NCBI RefSeq assembly: GCF_900142765.1 | Contig: NZ_FRCB01000004.1 | Coordinates: 186,001 to 250,000 of the forward strand | Reading direction: 5' to 3' | Source of the DNA: Roseovarius litoreus | GTDB taxonomy: Bacteria; Pseudomonadota; Alphaproteobacteria; Rhodobacterales; Rhodobacteraceae | DNA: 64,000 nucleotides | Shown here: piece by piece, positions 26,487-35,230 of the stretch | Layout: each line of letters starts with the position of its first letter | Numbering within the stretch: position 1 is the stretch's first letter | Notes under the pieces: generated by a model | Told to the model about the DNA's origin: nothing | The model's input: only the letters and a program-made list of their open reading frames with translations | Database searches by the model: none | Program-made: the position numbers and the translations under genes

Positions 26487-27496
26487 TGGAACATGCGCCC
26501 TTCTTTGCCGATGTGGCTGACGGGCCGGAGAACGGCGCGGCCTGGTGGTTGCCCGCGCGCGACGGCGTGCGGCTGCGTGTCGGGGCCTGGCGGGGTACGG
26601 TCGAGCGTGGCACGGTCCTGCTTTTTCCGGGGCGCACCGAATATATCGAGAAATATGGCCGCACAGCGCGCGACTTTGCACAGCGTGGCTATGCGACCCT
26701 GACGCTCGACTGGCGCGGCCAGGGGCTTTCGGACCGGCTGACCGGCGACATCATGTCCGGGCATGTCGGGCTGTTCTCGGACTACCAGCACGACGTGGCC
26801 GCGATGATCGAGGCCGCGGAGGCGCTGGACATGCCGAAACCGTGGCATCTGCTGGCGCATTCCATGGGCGGCTGCATCGGTCTGCGGGCGGTGATCGACG
26901 GCCTGCCCGTTCACAGTTGCGCCTTCTCGGGTCCGATGTGGGGCATCCAGATGGCCAAATCCCTGCGCCCGCTGGCATGGTCTCTGTCGTTCGGCGTGCG
27001 GCATGTCGGGCTGGGGCATCTCTATGCCCCCGGCACGGACCCTGAAAACTATGTCCTGACCGAACCGTTCGAGACCAACAAGCTGACCGGCTGCCCGGAT
27101 ATGTATCAATACATGATCGATCAGGCGCTGGCCTATCCCGAGTTGGGGCTTGGTGGCCCCAGCCTTCAGTGGCTTTACGAGGCGCTCAAGGAAACACGCG
27201 CCTTGTCGTTACATCCCTCGCCCGATCTGCCTTGCATGACAGTGCTGGGCACGAAAGAGGAAATCGTCTGCCCAAGACGGATCGAGCAACGTATCTCGAA
27301 ATGGCCCGGTGCGCGGCTGGAACTGGTGCAGGAGGGCCGGCACGAAGTGCTTATGGACAGCCCGGGCGTGCGCGCCCCGGTGTTCGACATCATGTGCGAG
27401 ATGTTCGATACCGCCCCACCGACAGAGGGCCAGTCACAGGTTTCTAAGGATCGCGCGCCACGGTCTGCCGCTGCGTCCCCAGCCCGTCAATCCTGA
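26486..27496 (+). CDS. alpha/beta hydrolase, lysophospholipase L2-like
   Basis: A 336-residue serine hydrolase. The nucleophile elbow is LLAHSMGGCIGLRA near residue 129; the oxyanion region is LFPGRTEYIEKYGRTARDF near 40; the acid/His part is TVLGTKEEIVCP and EGRHEVLMDSPG near the end. Family members (PldB type) remove acyl chains from lysophospholipids. It is coupled to the SCP2 gene by a 1-nt overlap. Its last 53 nt overlap the convergent FAH gene, adding a polar tail beyond the conserved fold. Confidence 0.86.
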   Translation: MEHAPFFADVADGPENGAAWWLPARDGVRLRVGAWRGTVERGTVLLFPGRTEYIEKYGRTARDFAQRGYATLTLDWRGQGLSDRLTGDIMSGHVGLFSDYQHDVAAMIEAAEALDMPKPWHLLAHSMGGCIGLRAVIDGLPVHSCAFSGPMWGIQMAKSLRPLAWSLSFGVRHVGLGHLYAPGTDPENYVLTEPFETNKLTGCPDMYQYMIDQALAYPELGLGGPSLQWLYEALKETRALSLHPSPDLPCMTVLGTKEEIVCPRRIEQRISKWPGARLELVQEGRHEVLMDSPGVRAPVFDIMCEMFDTAPPTEGQSQVSKDRAPRSAAASPARQS

Positions 27497-28274
27497 GCTC
27501 CATCTCATCCCCTTCGGTCAGGAACCGCTTGGGCGTCATCCCCATGCCGACGCCGGGCGGCGTGCCGGTGGCGATCACGTCGCCGGGCTGAAGGCTCATC
27601 ATTTCAGTCAGATGCGCGATGATCTTGGCCACGCTGAAGATCATCGTACCGGTATGGCCGGTTTGCATCCGTTCGCCATTCAGATCCAGCGACAGGTTCA
27701 GGTTCTGCGGATCGCCCACCTCGTCCGGGGTCACCAGCCAGGGGCCGATCGGCCCGAACGTGTCGCAGCTTTTGCCCTTGGTCCACTGACCTGAAAGCTT
27801 GGCCTGAAAGGTCCGTTCCGATACGTCGTTGACGATGCAATACCCCGCCACATGATCGAGCGCATCCGCCTCGCTGACATATTTGGCGGGCTTGCCGATC
27901 ACCACGCCCAGTTCCACCTCCCAGTCCGAATGCCGCGAGCTGCGCGGCAGGCTGACCGTGTCGTTCGGCCCAATGATCGAGGATGTCGCCTTCATGAACA
28001 CGATGGGATGATCCGGCGGCGCCATTCCGGTTTCGGCGGCATGATCCAGATAATTCAATCCAATCCCGATGAACTTGCCGATCCGGCCGACGGGCGGACC
28101 AAGACGGGGGGCGCCTTCGACCAGCGGCAAGCCTTGAGGGTCGATCTGCGGCAGGTTGGTCAGAACGTCGCCCGCAATATCCGGCACCACGCCCGACAGG
28201 TCACGCAACCGGCCCTCGGCATCCAGCATGCCGGGGCGCTCCTGCCCTGGCTCTCCGTATCTTGCGAACCGCAT
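27444..28274 (-). CDS. fumarylacetoacetate hydrolase family protein
   Basis: A 276-residue FAH-fold enzyme, the size of bacterial ureidoglycolate lyase, 2-hydroxyhepta-diene-dioate isomerase or acylpyruvase relatives. It has the core GKFIGIGLNYLDHAAETG near residue 64, SDWEVELGVVIGKPAKYV with the metal-binding acidic residues near 114, and the C-terminal QPGDVIATGTPPGVGMGM. The substrate cannot be set by sequence alone. It is convergent with the lipase-like gene, overlapping it by 53 nt. Confidence 0.87.
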   Translation of the reverse strand: MRFARYGEPGQERPGMLDAEGRLRDLSGVVPDIAGDVLTNLPQIDPQGLPLVEGAPRLGPPVGRIGKFIGIGLNYLDHAAETGMAPPDHPIVFMKATSSIIGPNDTVSLPRSSRHSDWEVELGVVIGKPAKYVSEADALDHVAGYCIVNDVSERTFQAKLSGQWTKGKSCDTFGPIGPWLVTPDEVGDPQNLNLSLDLNGERMQTGHTGTMIFSVAKIIAHLTEMMSLQPGDVIATGTPPGVGMGMTPKRFLTEGDEMELRIDGLGTQRQTVARDP

Positions 28275-28373
28275 GCGATTTCCCCCGTTCTGCTATGTCG
28301 CGCGCAGGATAGCCGCTGCTTGTCCGGGTGCAAGTGGCTGGCATCGCGGCGACGGCCGCCTATCTTTCCGGAT

Positions 28374-29375
28374 ATGGTTCTGGAATTCAAACCTCAGGGG
28401 ATTTACTGCCCCGCCGGCGACTTCTTCATCGATCCCTGGTCACCCGTGGACCGGGCGCTGATCACGCATGGCCATGCCGATCACGCCCGCCCCGGCCATG
28501 CGCGCTATCTGGCTACGCAAAGTGCCGCCCCGGTGATGCGCCACAGGCTTGGCGACATCCGGCTGGACACGGTGGCTTATGGCGAGACCCGCCGGATCGG
28601 CGGGGCAAGCGTGTCGTTTCATCCGGCCGGACACGTGCCCGGGTCGGCGCAGATACGGGTCGAGGTGGCGGGCGAGGTCTGGGTCGTTTCGGGCGATTAC
28701 AAAACCACCCCCGACCGGTTGTGCGAACCGTTCGAGCCGGTGCGCTGCCATGGTTTCGTGACCGAATGCACCTTTGGGCTGCCGGTGTTCGACTGGGCGC
28801 CCGAGGCTGAGGTCGCAGCGGATATGAACCGCTGGTGGGCCGGCAACGCCGCCGAGGGGCGTGTCAGTCTGCTGGGGGCCTACGCGCTTGGCAAGGCGCA
28901 GCGGGTATTGTCGCTGCTTGATCCCTCCATCGGACCGATCCTGACGCATGGCGCGGTGGAAAACACCAATGCCATTCTGCGCGATCAGGGGTTCGCCCTA
29001 CCCGCCACGATCCCCGTCACCCCCGACACCGACCCCCGCGCGCATCCCGGCGCGCTTGTGCTGGCGCCGCCCGGCGCGCTTGGCTCGGCTTGGGCGCGGC
29101 GCTTCGGTCCGGCCTCGACCGGTTTTGCCAGCGGCTGGATGCGCCTGCGCGGTGTGCGGCGGCGGCGCGCGGCGGATCGGGGTTTTGTGATCTCGGACCA
29201 TGCAGACTGGGCCGGCTTGAACACGGCAATTGCCGAAACCGGGGCGGAAAATATCTATGTCACCCATGGTTACACCGAGATCTTCGCGCGATGGCTGAAC
29301 GATCAGGGCTACACTGCACAGATCGTCCCGACCGAATTCACCGGTGAGTCGCTGGATGAGGCCGAGACCACATGA
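28374..29375 (+). CDS. ligase-associated DNA exonuclease (MBL/beta-CASP type)
   Basis: A 333-residue metallo-beta-lactamase-fold nuclease related to the Artemis/SNM1 group. The metal motif is THGHADHARPGH near residue 29, with PAGHVPGSAQIRVE and VSGDYKTTPDRLCEP further on and SDHADWAGLN plus YVTHGY near the end. It overlaps the ATP-dependent DNA ligase gene by 4 nt (ATGA), the arrangement that gives the family its name. The two products are expected to act together in DNA end repair. Confidence 0.92.
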   Translation: MVLEFKPQGIYCPAGDFFIDPWSPVDRALITHGHADHARPGHARYLATQSAAPVMRHRLGDIRLDTVAYGETRRIGGASVSFHPAGHVPGSAQIRVEVAGEVWVVSGDYKTTPDRLCEPFEPVRCHGFVTECTFGLPVFDWAPEAEVAADMNRWWAGNAAEGRVSLLGAYALGKAQRVLSLLDPSIGPILTHGAVENTNAILRDQGFALPATIPVTPDTDPRAHPGALVLAPPGALGSAWARRFGPASTGFASGWMRLRGVRRRRAADRGFVISDHADWAGLNTAIAETGAENIYVTHGYTEIFARWLNDQGYTAQIVPTEFTGESLDEAETT

Positions 29376-30967
29376 AACGGTTCGCAGCCCTTTACGCCAT
29401 GATCGACCAGACCACGAAGACCACCCGCAAGGTGGATGCGCTGGCCGAGTATTTCCGCACCGCGCCAGAGGATGACCGGCTCTGGACCATGGCGCTGTTC
29501 TCGGGGCGCAGACCGCGGCGCGCAATCACCACCACGCGGCTCAGGGAGTGGGCCGCAGACCGCGCCGGTATTCCGCTTTGGCTGTTCGAGGAAAGCTATC
29601 CGATCGTCGGTGATCTCGCCGAGACCATCGCTCTGGTCCTGCCCGCGCCCAAGGCCGACCACGCCGACAGCCTGACCGACTGGATCACCCGGCTTAGGGC
29701 GCTTGATGATGCAGACGACACGGCGCGCAAGAGCGCCGTTCTTGATGCATGGGACAGGATGGAGGCGACCGAACGGCTGGTGTTCAACAAGCTGCTGACC
29801 GGCGGGTTCCGGGTGGGGGTGAGCCGCAAGCTGATGACCCGGGCACTGGCGCAGGCGACCGGGCGCGACGAGGCCGATCTCGCGCATCGTCTGATGGGGG
29901 ACTGGACGCCCGACACGACCACATATCGCGATCTGATCGAAGCGCCGGATGCCGCGGCAGAGGCCTCGCGCCCCTATCCGTTCTGCCTTGCGCATGGCCT
30001 TGACGGGGCCGCGCCGGACAGCCTTGGACCCAACGGCGATTGGTATGCGGAGTGGAAATGGGATGGCATCCGGGGGCAAGTGATCGTTCGTGCCGGAGAG
30101 GTCTTTGTCTGGTCGCGCGGCGAAGAGCTGATGACGGACCGGTTCCCGGAATTTGCAGGGCTGGCGGGGATGCTGCCTGACGGCACCGTACTGGATGGGG
30201 AAATCCTTCCTTTCGATGGCGAAAACCCACTTCCTTTCAACGCCTTGCAAAAACGTCTTGGGCGCAAGACCGTCCCCGCTAGACTGCTGCGCGAAGCGCC
30301 GGTGATCCTGCTGGCCTATGACCTGCTGGAAGAGCGGGGCGAGGACCTGCGCGCGCGCGCCCTGTCCGAGCGGCGCGCACGGCTGGACCGGCTGCTGAAC
30401 GCCACCCCGCCAGACAGCCCGATCCGCCCCTCGCCGCTTGTGGCCCATGACACATGGGAGGATCTGGCCCGGTTGCGCGCCACCTCACGCGACAGGCGGG
30501 CCGAAGGGCTGATGCTCAAGCGGCGCGACAGCGCCTATCACGCGGGCCGCAAGAAGGGCGATTGGTGGAAATGGAAGCTGGATCCCCTGACCATGGACGC
30601 GGTGATGATCTATGCCCAGCAGGGGCATGGGCGGCGCGCCAACCTCTTCACCGATTTCACCTTTGCGGTCTGGGACGGCAACGATCTGGTGCCGTTCACC
30701 AAGGCCTATTCCGGGCTGACGGATGCCGAGTTCCGGCAGATCACCGCATGGGTGCGTAAGAATACCCTGCAACGCTTTGGCCCGGTGCGCCAGGTGCGCC
30801 CCGAGCATGTGTTCGAGATCGCGTTCGAGGGGATCGCCCCCTCACCCCGGCACAAATCCGGTGTGGCGCTGCGCTTTCCGCGCATGAAACGCTGGCGGCA
30901 CGACAAACCCGTGCAAGAGGCGGGCACGCTGGCGGATCTCAAAGAGATGCTCGCGCAATACGGATGA
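29372..30967 (+). CDS. ATP-dependent DNA ligase
   Basis: A 531-residue eukaryotic-type ligase. It has an N-terminal DNA-binding domain, the adenylation domain with the AMP-accepting lysine in EWKWDGIRGQV (KxDG motif) near residue 230, VLDGEILPF as motif III and GLMLKRRDSAYHAGRKKGDW as motifs IV-V, then an OB domain (RLVRP-like QVRPEHVFEIAFEG). It lacks the polymerase and nuclease domains of LigD. It is cotranslated with the exonuclease. The Lhr-like helicase and phosphoesterase that often complete this repair operon are absent here. Confidence 0.94.
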   Translation: MKRFAALYAMIDQTTKTTRKVDALAEYFRTAPEDDRLWTMALFSGRRPRRAITTTRLREWAADRAGIPLWLFEESYPIVGDLAETIALVLPAPKADHADSLTDWITRLRALDDADDTARKSAVLDAWDRMEATERLVFNKLLTGGFRVGVSRKLMTRALAQATGRDEADLAHRLMGDWTPDTTTYRDLIEAPDAAAEASRPYPFCLAHGLDGAAPDSLGPNGDWYAEWKWDGIRGQVIVRAGEVFVWSRGEELMTDRFPEFAGLAGMLPDGTVLDGEILPFDGENPLPFNALQKRLGRKTVPARLLREAPVILLAYDLLEERGEDLRARALSERRARLDRLLNATPPDSPIRPSPLVAHDTWEDLARLRATSRDRRAEGLMLKRRDSAYHAGRKKGDWWKWKLDPLTMDAVMIYAQQGHGRRANLFTDFTFAVWDGNDLVPFTKAYSGLTDAEFRQITAWVRKNTLQRFGPVRQVRPEHVFEIAFEGIAPSPRHKSGVALRFPRMKRWRHDKPVQEAGTLADLKEMLAQYG

Positions 30968-31029
30968 AGGCTTGAGCCGCCCTGCCCCGCACCATATGTC
31001 TGAAACAAGAAAGCAAAGGAGATTTCCGC

Positions 31030-32850
31030 ATGTTCCACCTGCCCTTGCCCGCCCATGATGCCAATGCCGGTTCCGGCGACGACAATCTGGGCCGTTTGCC
31101 GGAATGGGACCTGACGGATCTCTATGAAAGCCCCGATGCCCCTGCGCTCAAGCGGGATCTGGACTGGCTGGAAAAGGCCTGCGCCGATTTCGCCGCCGAT
31201 TACGAAGGCAAGCTGGCCGATCTGGATGCGGCGGGGATGCTGGACTGTCTCAAGCGCGACGAGAAGATCAGCAATATCGCGGGGCGGATCATGTCCTTTG
31301 CGGTGCTGCGCTACCAGCAGCAGACCACCGATGGCGACCGCGCCAAGTTTCTGTCGGATTGTCAGGAAAAGGTGACCAACTACACCACGCCGCTGGTGTT
31401 CTTCACGCTGGAGCTGAACCGGCTGGAGGAGGACGCGCTGAACGCCCTTTATGATGCGAGTGCCGAGTTGGCGCGCTACAAGCCGGTGCTGGACCGTATC
31501 CGCGCGATGAAACCCTATCAACTGTCTGACGAGCTTGAGAAATTCCTGCATGACATGGGCGTGGTCGGCGATGCCTGGGAACGGTTGTTCGACGAGACGA
31601 TCTCGGGCCTCAGCTTCACCGTGACTGGCGAGGAGTTGGGCATCGAATCCACCCTAAACCTGCTGACCGATCAGGACCGCAGCCAGCGCGAGGCGGCGGC
31701 ACGGGAACTGGCGCGGGTGTTCGGCGCCAATATCCGGACCTTTGCCCGGGTCCACAACACCAGCGCGAAGGAAAAGGAAGTCATCGACCGCTGGCGCGGC
31801 ATGCCGACGCCGCAGACGGGCCGCCACCTGTCCAACGATGTGGAGCCCGAGGTGGTCGAGGCGCTGCGCAATGCGGTGGTGAACGCCTATCCCAAGCTGA
31901 GCCACCGGTATTACGAGCTCAAGCGCAAATGGCTGGGGCTGGACGTGATGCAGGTCTGGGACCGCAACGCGCCGCTGCCGATCGAAGACAAGAAGATCAT
32001 GGACTGGACCAGCGCCCGCGACATCGTGATGGAGGCCTATTCGGCCTTCGATCCGCGGATGGGAGAGCTGGCGGAGCCTTTCTTTTCAAAGGGTTGGATA
32101 GATGCAGGGGTGAAGCCGGGCAAGGCGCCGGGTGCTTTCGCGCATCCCACGGTGACGGATGTGCACCCCTATGTGATGCTCAATTACCTGGGCAAACCAC
32201 GGGATGTGATGACGCTGGCGCATGAGCTGGGCCACGGGGTGCATCAGGTGCTGGCCGCCGGTCAGGGCGAGTTGCTGGCCAATACGCCGCTGACCCTGGC
32301 TGAGACCGCAAGCGTCTTTGGCGAGATGCTGACCTTCCGCAAGATGCTGGAAAAGGCCGCCACCGACACCGAGCGCAAGGTGCTGCTGGCGGGCAAGGTC
32401 GAGGACATGATCAACACCGTGGTGCGGCAGATCGCGTTCTACGATTTCGAGTGCAAACTGCATGACGCCCGCCGTGGCGGAGAGCTGACACCCAATGATA
32501 TCAATGCCTTGTGGATGTCGGTTCAGGCGGAATCCCTTGGGCCGGCATTCGAGTTCATGGACGGCTACGAGACCTTCTGGGCCTATATCCCGCATTTCGT
32601 CCACTCGCCCTTCTATGTCTATGCCTATGCGTTTGGCGACGGGTTGGTGAATGCGCTTTACGCGGTCTACGAGGAAAGCCCCGAAGGGTTCGAGGACAAG
32701 TATTTCGACATGCTCAAGGCGGGCGGATCGAAGCACCACAAGGCCTTGCTGGAGCCGTTCGGACTGGATGCCAGCGACCCGGCGTTCTGGGACAAGGGGT
32801 TGAGCATGATTTCGCGGCTGATCGACGAGTTGGAGGCGATGGAGGATTAA
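31030..32850 (+). CDS. pepF: M3 family oligoendopeptidase F
   Basis: A zinc metallopeptidase of 606 residues that cuts short peptides in the cytoplasm. The catalytic HELGHGVHQ motif (HExxH type) lies near residue 398, with the third ligand Glu in LAETASVFGEM about 25 residues later. It is all-helical by pattern, typical of the M3 fold. The start follows AAGGAG at a good distance. It is monocistronic, and an 11-bp repeat array begins about 50 nt past its stop codon. Confidence 0.95.
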   Translation: MFHLPLPAHDANAGSGDDNLGRLPEWDLTDLYESPDAPALKRDLDWLEKACADFAADYEGKLADLDAAGMLDCLKRDEKISNIAGRIMSFAVLRYQQQTTDGDRAKFLSDCQEKVTNYTTPLVFFTLELNRLEEDALNALYDASAELARYKPVLDRIRAMKPYQLSDELEKFLHDMGVVGDAWERLFDETISGLSFTVTGEELGIESTLNLLTDQDRSQREAAARELARVFGANIRTFARVHNTSAKEKEVIDRWRGMPTPQTGRHLSNDVEPEVVEALRNAVVNAYPKLSHRYYELKRKWLGLDVMQVWDRNAPLPIEDKKIMDWTSARDIVMEAYSAFDPRMGELAEPFFSKGWIDAGVKPGKAPGAFAHPTVTDVHPYVMLNYLGKPRDVMTLAHELGHGVHQVLAAGQGELLANTPLTLAETASVFGEMLTFRKMLEKAATDTERKVLLAGKVEDMINTVVRQIAFYDFECKLHDARRGGELTPNDINALWMSVQAESLGPAFEFMDGYETFWAYIPHFVHSPFYVYAYAFGDGLVNALYAVYEESPEGFEDKYFDMLKAGGSKHHKALLEPFGLDASDPAFWDKGLSMISRLIDELEAMED

Positions 32851-32887
32851 CCCTCCTCGCGAATCGCCCCAAACCGCTGGTTAACAA

Positions 32888-32943
32888 GGGAAAACCGGCT
32901 TCGGTATCGTGTCGGTATCACGTCGGTATCGCGTCGGTACCCG
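32888..32943. repeat. array of four 11-bp repeats, copy 1
   Basis: Four copies of TCGGTATC (last one TCGGTACC) start at 32901, 32912, 32923 and 32934, an exact 11-bp period. The 41-bp core matches the reverse complement of the array at 47789-47829 at 39 positions, and the match continues for about 13 bp on one side (GGGAAAA..GGCTT). TTAAC words flank it at 32881 and 32962. It lies between the convergent ends of pepF and the lipoprotein hydrolase. The period fits repeated protein binding on one face of the helix; the function is unknown. Confidence 0.85.
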
Positions 32944-33031
32944 GCACCGAAAAGGCGTTGATTAACGGACCGACCGCAGTTTTCGGGACGATCCGTACGC
33001 AGGTTTGGTACGACCTCGCCATGCAGCGGGA

Positions 33032-34135
33032 TCAGTTGCTGACGGGCAGAACGGCGCCATCGGGCTGGGCTTCGAGGACCATGTAATCCTCGAACCCGCC
33101 ATCGCCGGAACTGGCCTGCTGGATCAGCCCGCTGAGCACCCGGATCGCCGCCGGAGAGGTGGCGGGCACCGCATGGTTCAGCCCTTCGCCATCGGCGAGC
33201 GCCGTGAAGTCGATCACCTTCACATCCAGCCCCGCCACCGCCTCGGGGCCGTCGATCACACCAAGGCGCGGCTTGCGGCCGGTGATGAAACTGGCGAGCG
33301 AAAGCGCACGGTCCTGCCGCGACACGAAGATCATGAACGGCTGGGGCAACTGGCCGATCGCCTCGGCCTGACTGCGGAAGAGATCGGGATCAAGATCGGG
33401 TGACATCAGGATCACGCCGCTGATCCGCGACAAAAGCCGCCTGTCGCCGCGCAGCGCGGCCTGACGCATCACCTCCATCACGAGATGCGCGCCCATGGAA
33501 TGGGCCAGCAGAAGCACACGATCCCCCGAGCCTCGGGTCAGCTCGGACAAGACCCGTTCCAGATCGTCACGGGCGAAAAGAACGCTGTCGCGGTCATAGA
33601 TATAGCCGCGCGGATCACCGGATGAGAGCCATGAAAACAGCACCGAGGGCATCCGGATGTCGAAATCCACCTGTATCTGGGCCAGCCGGTACATCGCGTC
33701 GGACAATGTGTTGTTGTAGCCATGCACGAAGAGCATCGTCTCGTTGCCGCTGCCGTCGCGTTTGGCGCTGGCCACGAAGCGGGACGGCGTGTCGAAAACC
33801 TGTGTATCGGTCACCACGAAATGCCGCGCGGGATCGGCGGGTTCCCCCGGCTCGGCCCATTCGACCTGACCGGGCTGGTGCACCGGCGGAATCGAGATCG
33901 CCGCCCGGAAGAAATTGAGCTCCTTGTTGCGGGGCTGGCCGAATTCCTGCCGTGGATGCGCGAGCGCGCGTTGCGTGGCGATATAGACGTTTTCGATCTG
34001 CGCGCCCGGCAGCGCCGGGCCGCGATCGGCCAAGGGGCGCGGGGCGCAGGCCGCCAGAACGACAAAGGCCGCGAACATCACCCCACGCAGGGCGCGGCGA
34101 TGCGAAGCGGCGGTGGGTGATGCGGCATTCTGCAT
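33032..34135 (-). CDS. alpha/beta hydrolase lipoprotein (DUF900 family)
   Basis: A 367-residue protein with a basic N-region and a lipobox (FVVLAACAPRP, lipidated Cys at residue 30), so probably anchored to a membrane from the periplasm. The DUF900 hydrolase core follows: LFVHGYNNTLSDAMYRLAQI near residue 135 and the nucleophile LLAHSMGAHLVMEV near 205. The Ser, Asp and His are plausible but the substrate is unknown. Its AAGGGG ribosome binding site lies within the 3' arm of the rpoH terminator just upstream. Confidence 0.82.
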   Translation of the reverse strand: MQNAASPTAASHRRALRGVMFAAFVVLAACAPRPLADRGPALPGAQIENVYIATQRALAHPRQEFGQPRNKELNFFRAAISIPPVHQPGQVEWAEPGEPADPARHFVVTDTQVFDTPSRFVASAKRDGSGNETMLFVHGYNNTLSDAMYRLAQIQVDFDIRMPSVLFSWLSSGDPRGYIYDRDSVLFARDDLERVLSELTRGSGDRVLLLAHSMGAHLVMEVMRQAALRGDRRLLSRISGVILMSPDLDPDLFRSQAEAIGQLPQPFMIFVSRQDRALSLASFITGRKPRLGVIDGPEAVAGLDVKVIDFTALADGEGLNHAVPATSPAAIRVLSGLIQQASSGDGGFEDYMVLEAQPDGAVLPVSN

Positions 34136-34168
34136 TAAAAAGCCCCTTGCGGTGTCCCGCAAGAGGCT
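34136..34168 (-). terminator. rpoH terminator overlapping the next gene's ribosome binding site
   Basis: On the minus strand a 12-bp stem with one mismatch (34157-34168 with 34141-34152) and a 4-nt loop is followed by TTTTT. The 3' arm carries AAGGGG, and the ATG of the lipoprotein gene begins 1 nt after the T-run, at 34135. Confidence 0.8.
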
Positions 34169-34196
34169 ACCGGTTTTCAGGTCTGGGTCCAAGGTA

Positions 34197-35093
34197 TCAC
34201 GCAGCGGGAATCATGCCCTTTTCCGCCGCCAGTTCCCGCATGCGGTCCTGAAGCTTTTCGAAGGCCCGCACCTCGATCTGGCGAATGCGTTCGCGGCTGA
34301 CATCATATTGCGCGCTCAGGTCTTCCAGCGTCACCGTTTCGTCGCTGAGGCGGCGTTGGGTGAGAATGTCGCGCTCGCGCTCATTGAGCACATCCATCGC
34401 GCGGGCCAGCATCTCGCGGCGGGCTTCAAGCTCGTCGCGGCGCTCGTAATCCGACGCCTGATCGGCGTCCTCATCCTCGAGCCAGTCCTGCCACTCCATC
34501 GAGCCTTCGCCATCCGAGCCGATCTGCGCATTGAGCGAGGCATCGCCACCGGACATGCGGCGGTTCATCGAGATCACCTCGGCCTCGGTCACACCCAGAT
34601 CATGGGCGATCTGCTTGACGTTTTCGGGGCGCAGATCGCCTTCTTCCAGGGCGCCGATCTTGGCCTTGGCCTTGCGCAGGTTGAAGAACAGCTTTTTCTG
34701 CGCCGAGGTGGTGCCAAGCTTCACCATCGACCAGCTGCGCAAGATATATTCCTGAATGCTGGCGCGAATCCACCACATCGCATAGGTCGCAAGCCGGAAG
34801 CCGCGTTCGGGATCGAAGCGCTTGACCGCCTGCATGAGGCCGACATTCGCCTCGGAGATCACCTCGGCTGTGGGCAGGCCATAGCCGCGATAGCCCATGG
34901 CGATCTTGGCCGCGAGACGCAGGTGGCTGGTGACCATGCGATGCGCGGCCTCAGTGTCCTGTTCTTCGACCCACCGCTTGGCCAGCATGTATTCCTCTTC
35001 CGGCTCGAGCAGGGGAAACTTGCGGATTTCCTGCAGATACCGGTTCAACCCGCCTTCGGGCGATGGTGCGGGAAGATTCTTGTAGTTACTCAC
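34197..35093 (-). CDS. rpoH: heat-shock RNA polymerase sigma factor RpoH (sigma-32)
   Basis: A 298-residue sigma-70 family factor that directs RNA polymerase to heat-shock promoters. Region 2 includes HLRLAAKIAMGYRGYGLP and the -10 recognition stretch FRLATYAMWWIRASIQEYIL; the RpoH box QKKLFFNLRKAK near residue 137, specific to sigma-32, is present; region 4 ends with TLEDLSAQYDVSRERIRQIE. The start is GTG at 35093. A sigma-32-like promoter upstream suggests autoregulation. Rhodobacterales often have two rpoH genes; which one this is cannot be told. Confidence 0.96.
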   Translation of the reverse strand: MSNYKNLPAPSPEGGLNRYLQEIRKFPLLEPEEEYMLAKRWVEEQDTEAAHRMVTSHLRLAAKIAMGYRGYGLPTAEVISEANVGLMQAVKRFDPERGFRLATYAMWWIRASIQEYILRSWSMVKLGTTSAQKKLFFNLRKAKAKIGALEEGDLRPENVKQIAHDLGVTEAEVISMNRRMSGGDASLNAQIGSDGEGSMEWQDWLEDEDADQASDYERRDELEARREMLARAMDVLNERERDILTQRRLSDETVTLEDLSAQYDVSRERIRQIEVRAFEKLQDRMRELAAEKGMIPAA

Positions 35094-35129
35094 CTTTGGT
35101 GTCCCCCTAATGTATACGCCTTTAACATG

Positions 35130-35159
35130 GATGTGGGCGTCTGTGGGCCTGATTTCAAG
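35130..35159 (-). promoter_or_regulatory. possible sigma-32-type promoter of rpoH
   Basis: On the minus strand CCCTTGAA (core CTTGAA, 35154-35159) and, 16 nt later, CCCACATC (35130-35137) resemble the CTTGAA / CCCCATnT heat-shock consensus. The predicted start is about 30 nt before the GTG. The -10 match is imperfect. Confidence 0.35.
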
Positions 35160-35230
35160 GGCTTTGCCCCACGAACCTTAAGGGAATATGACCATGCCCG
35201 CGTTGCTTTGCGATAATTGTGACAGCCGCC

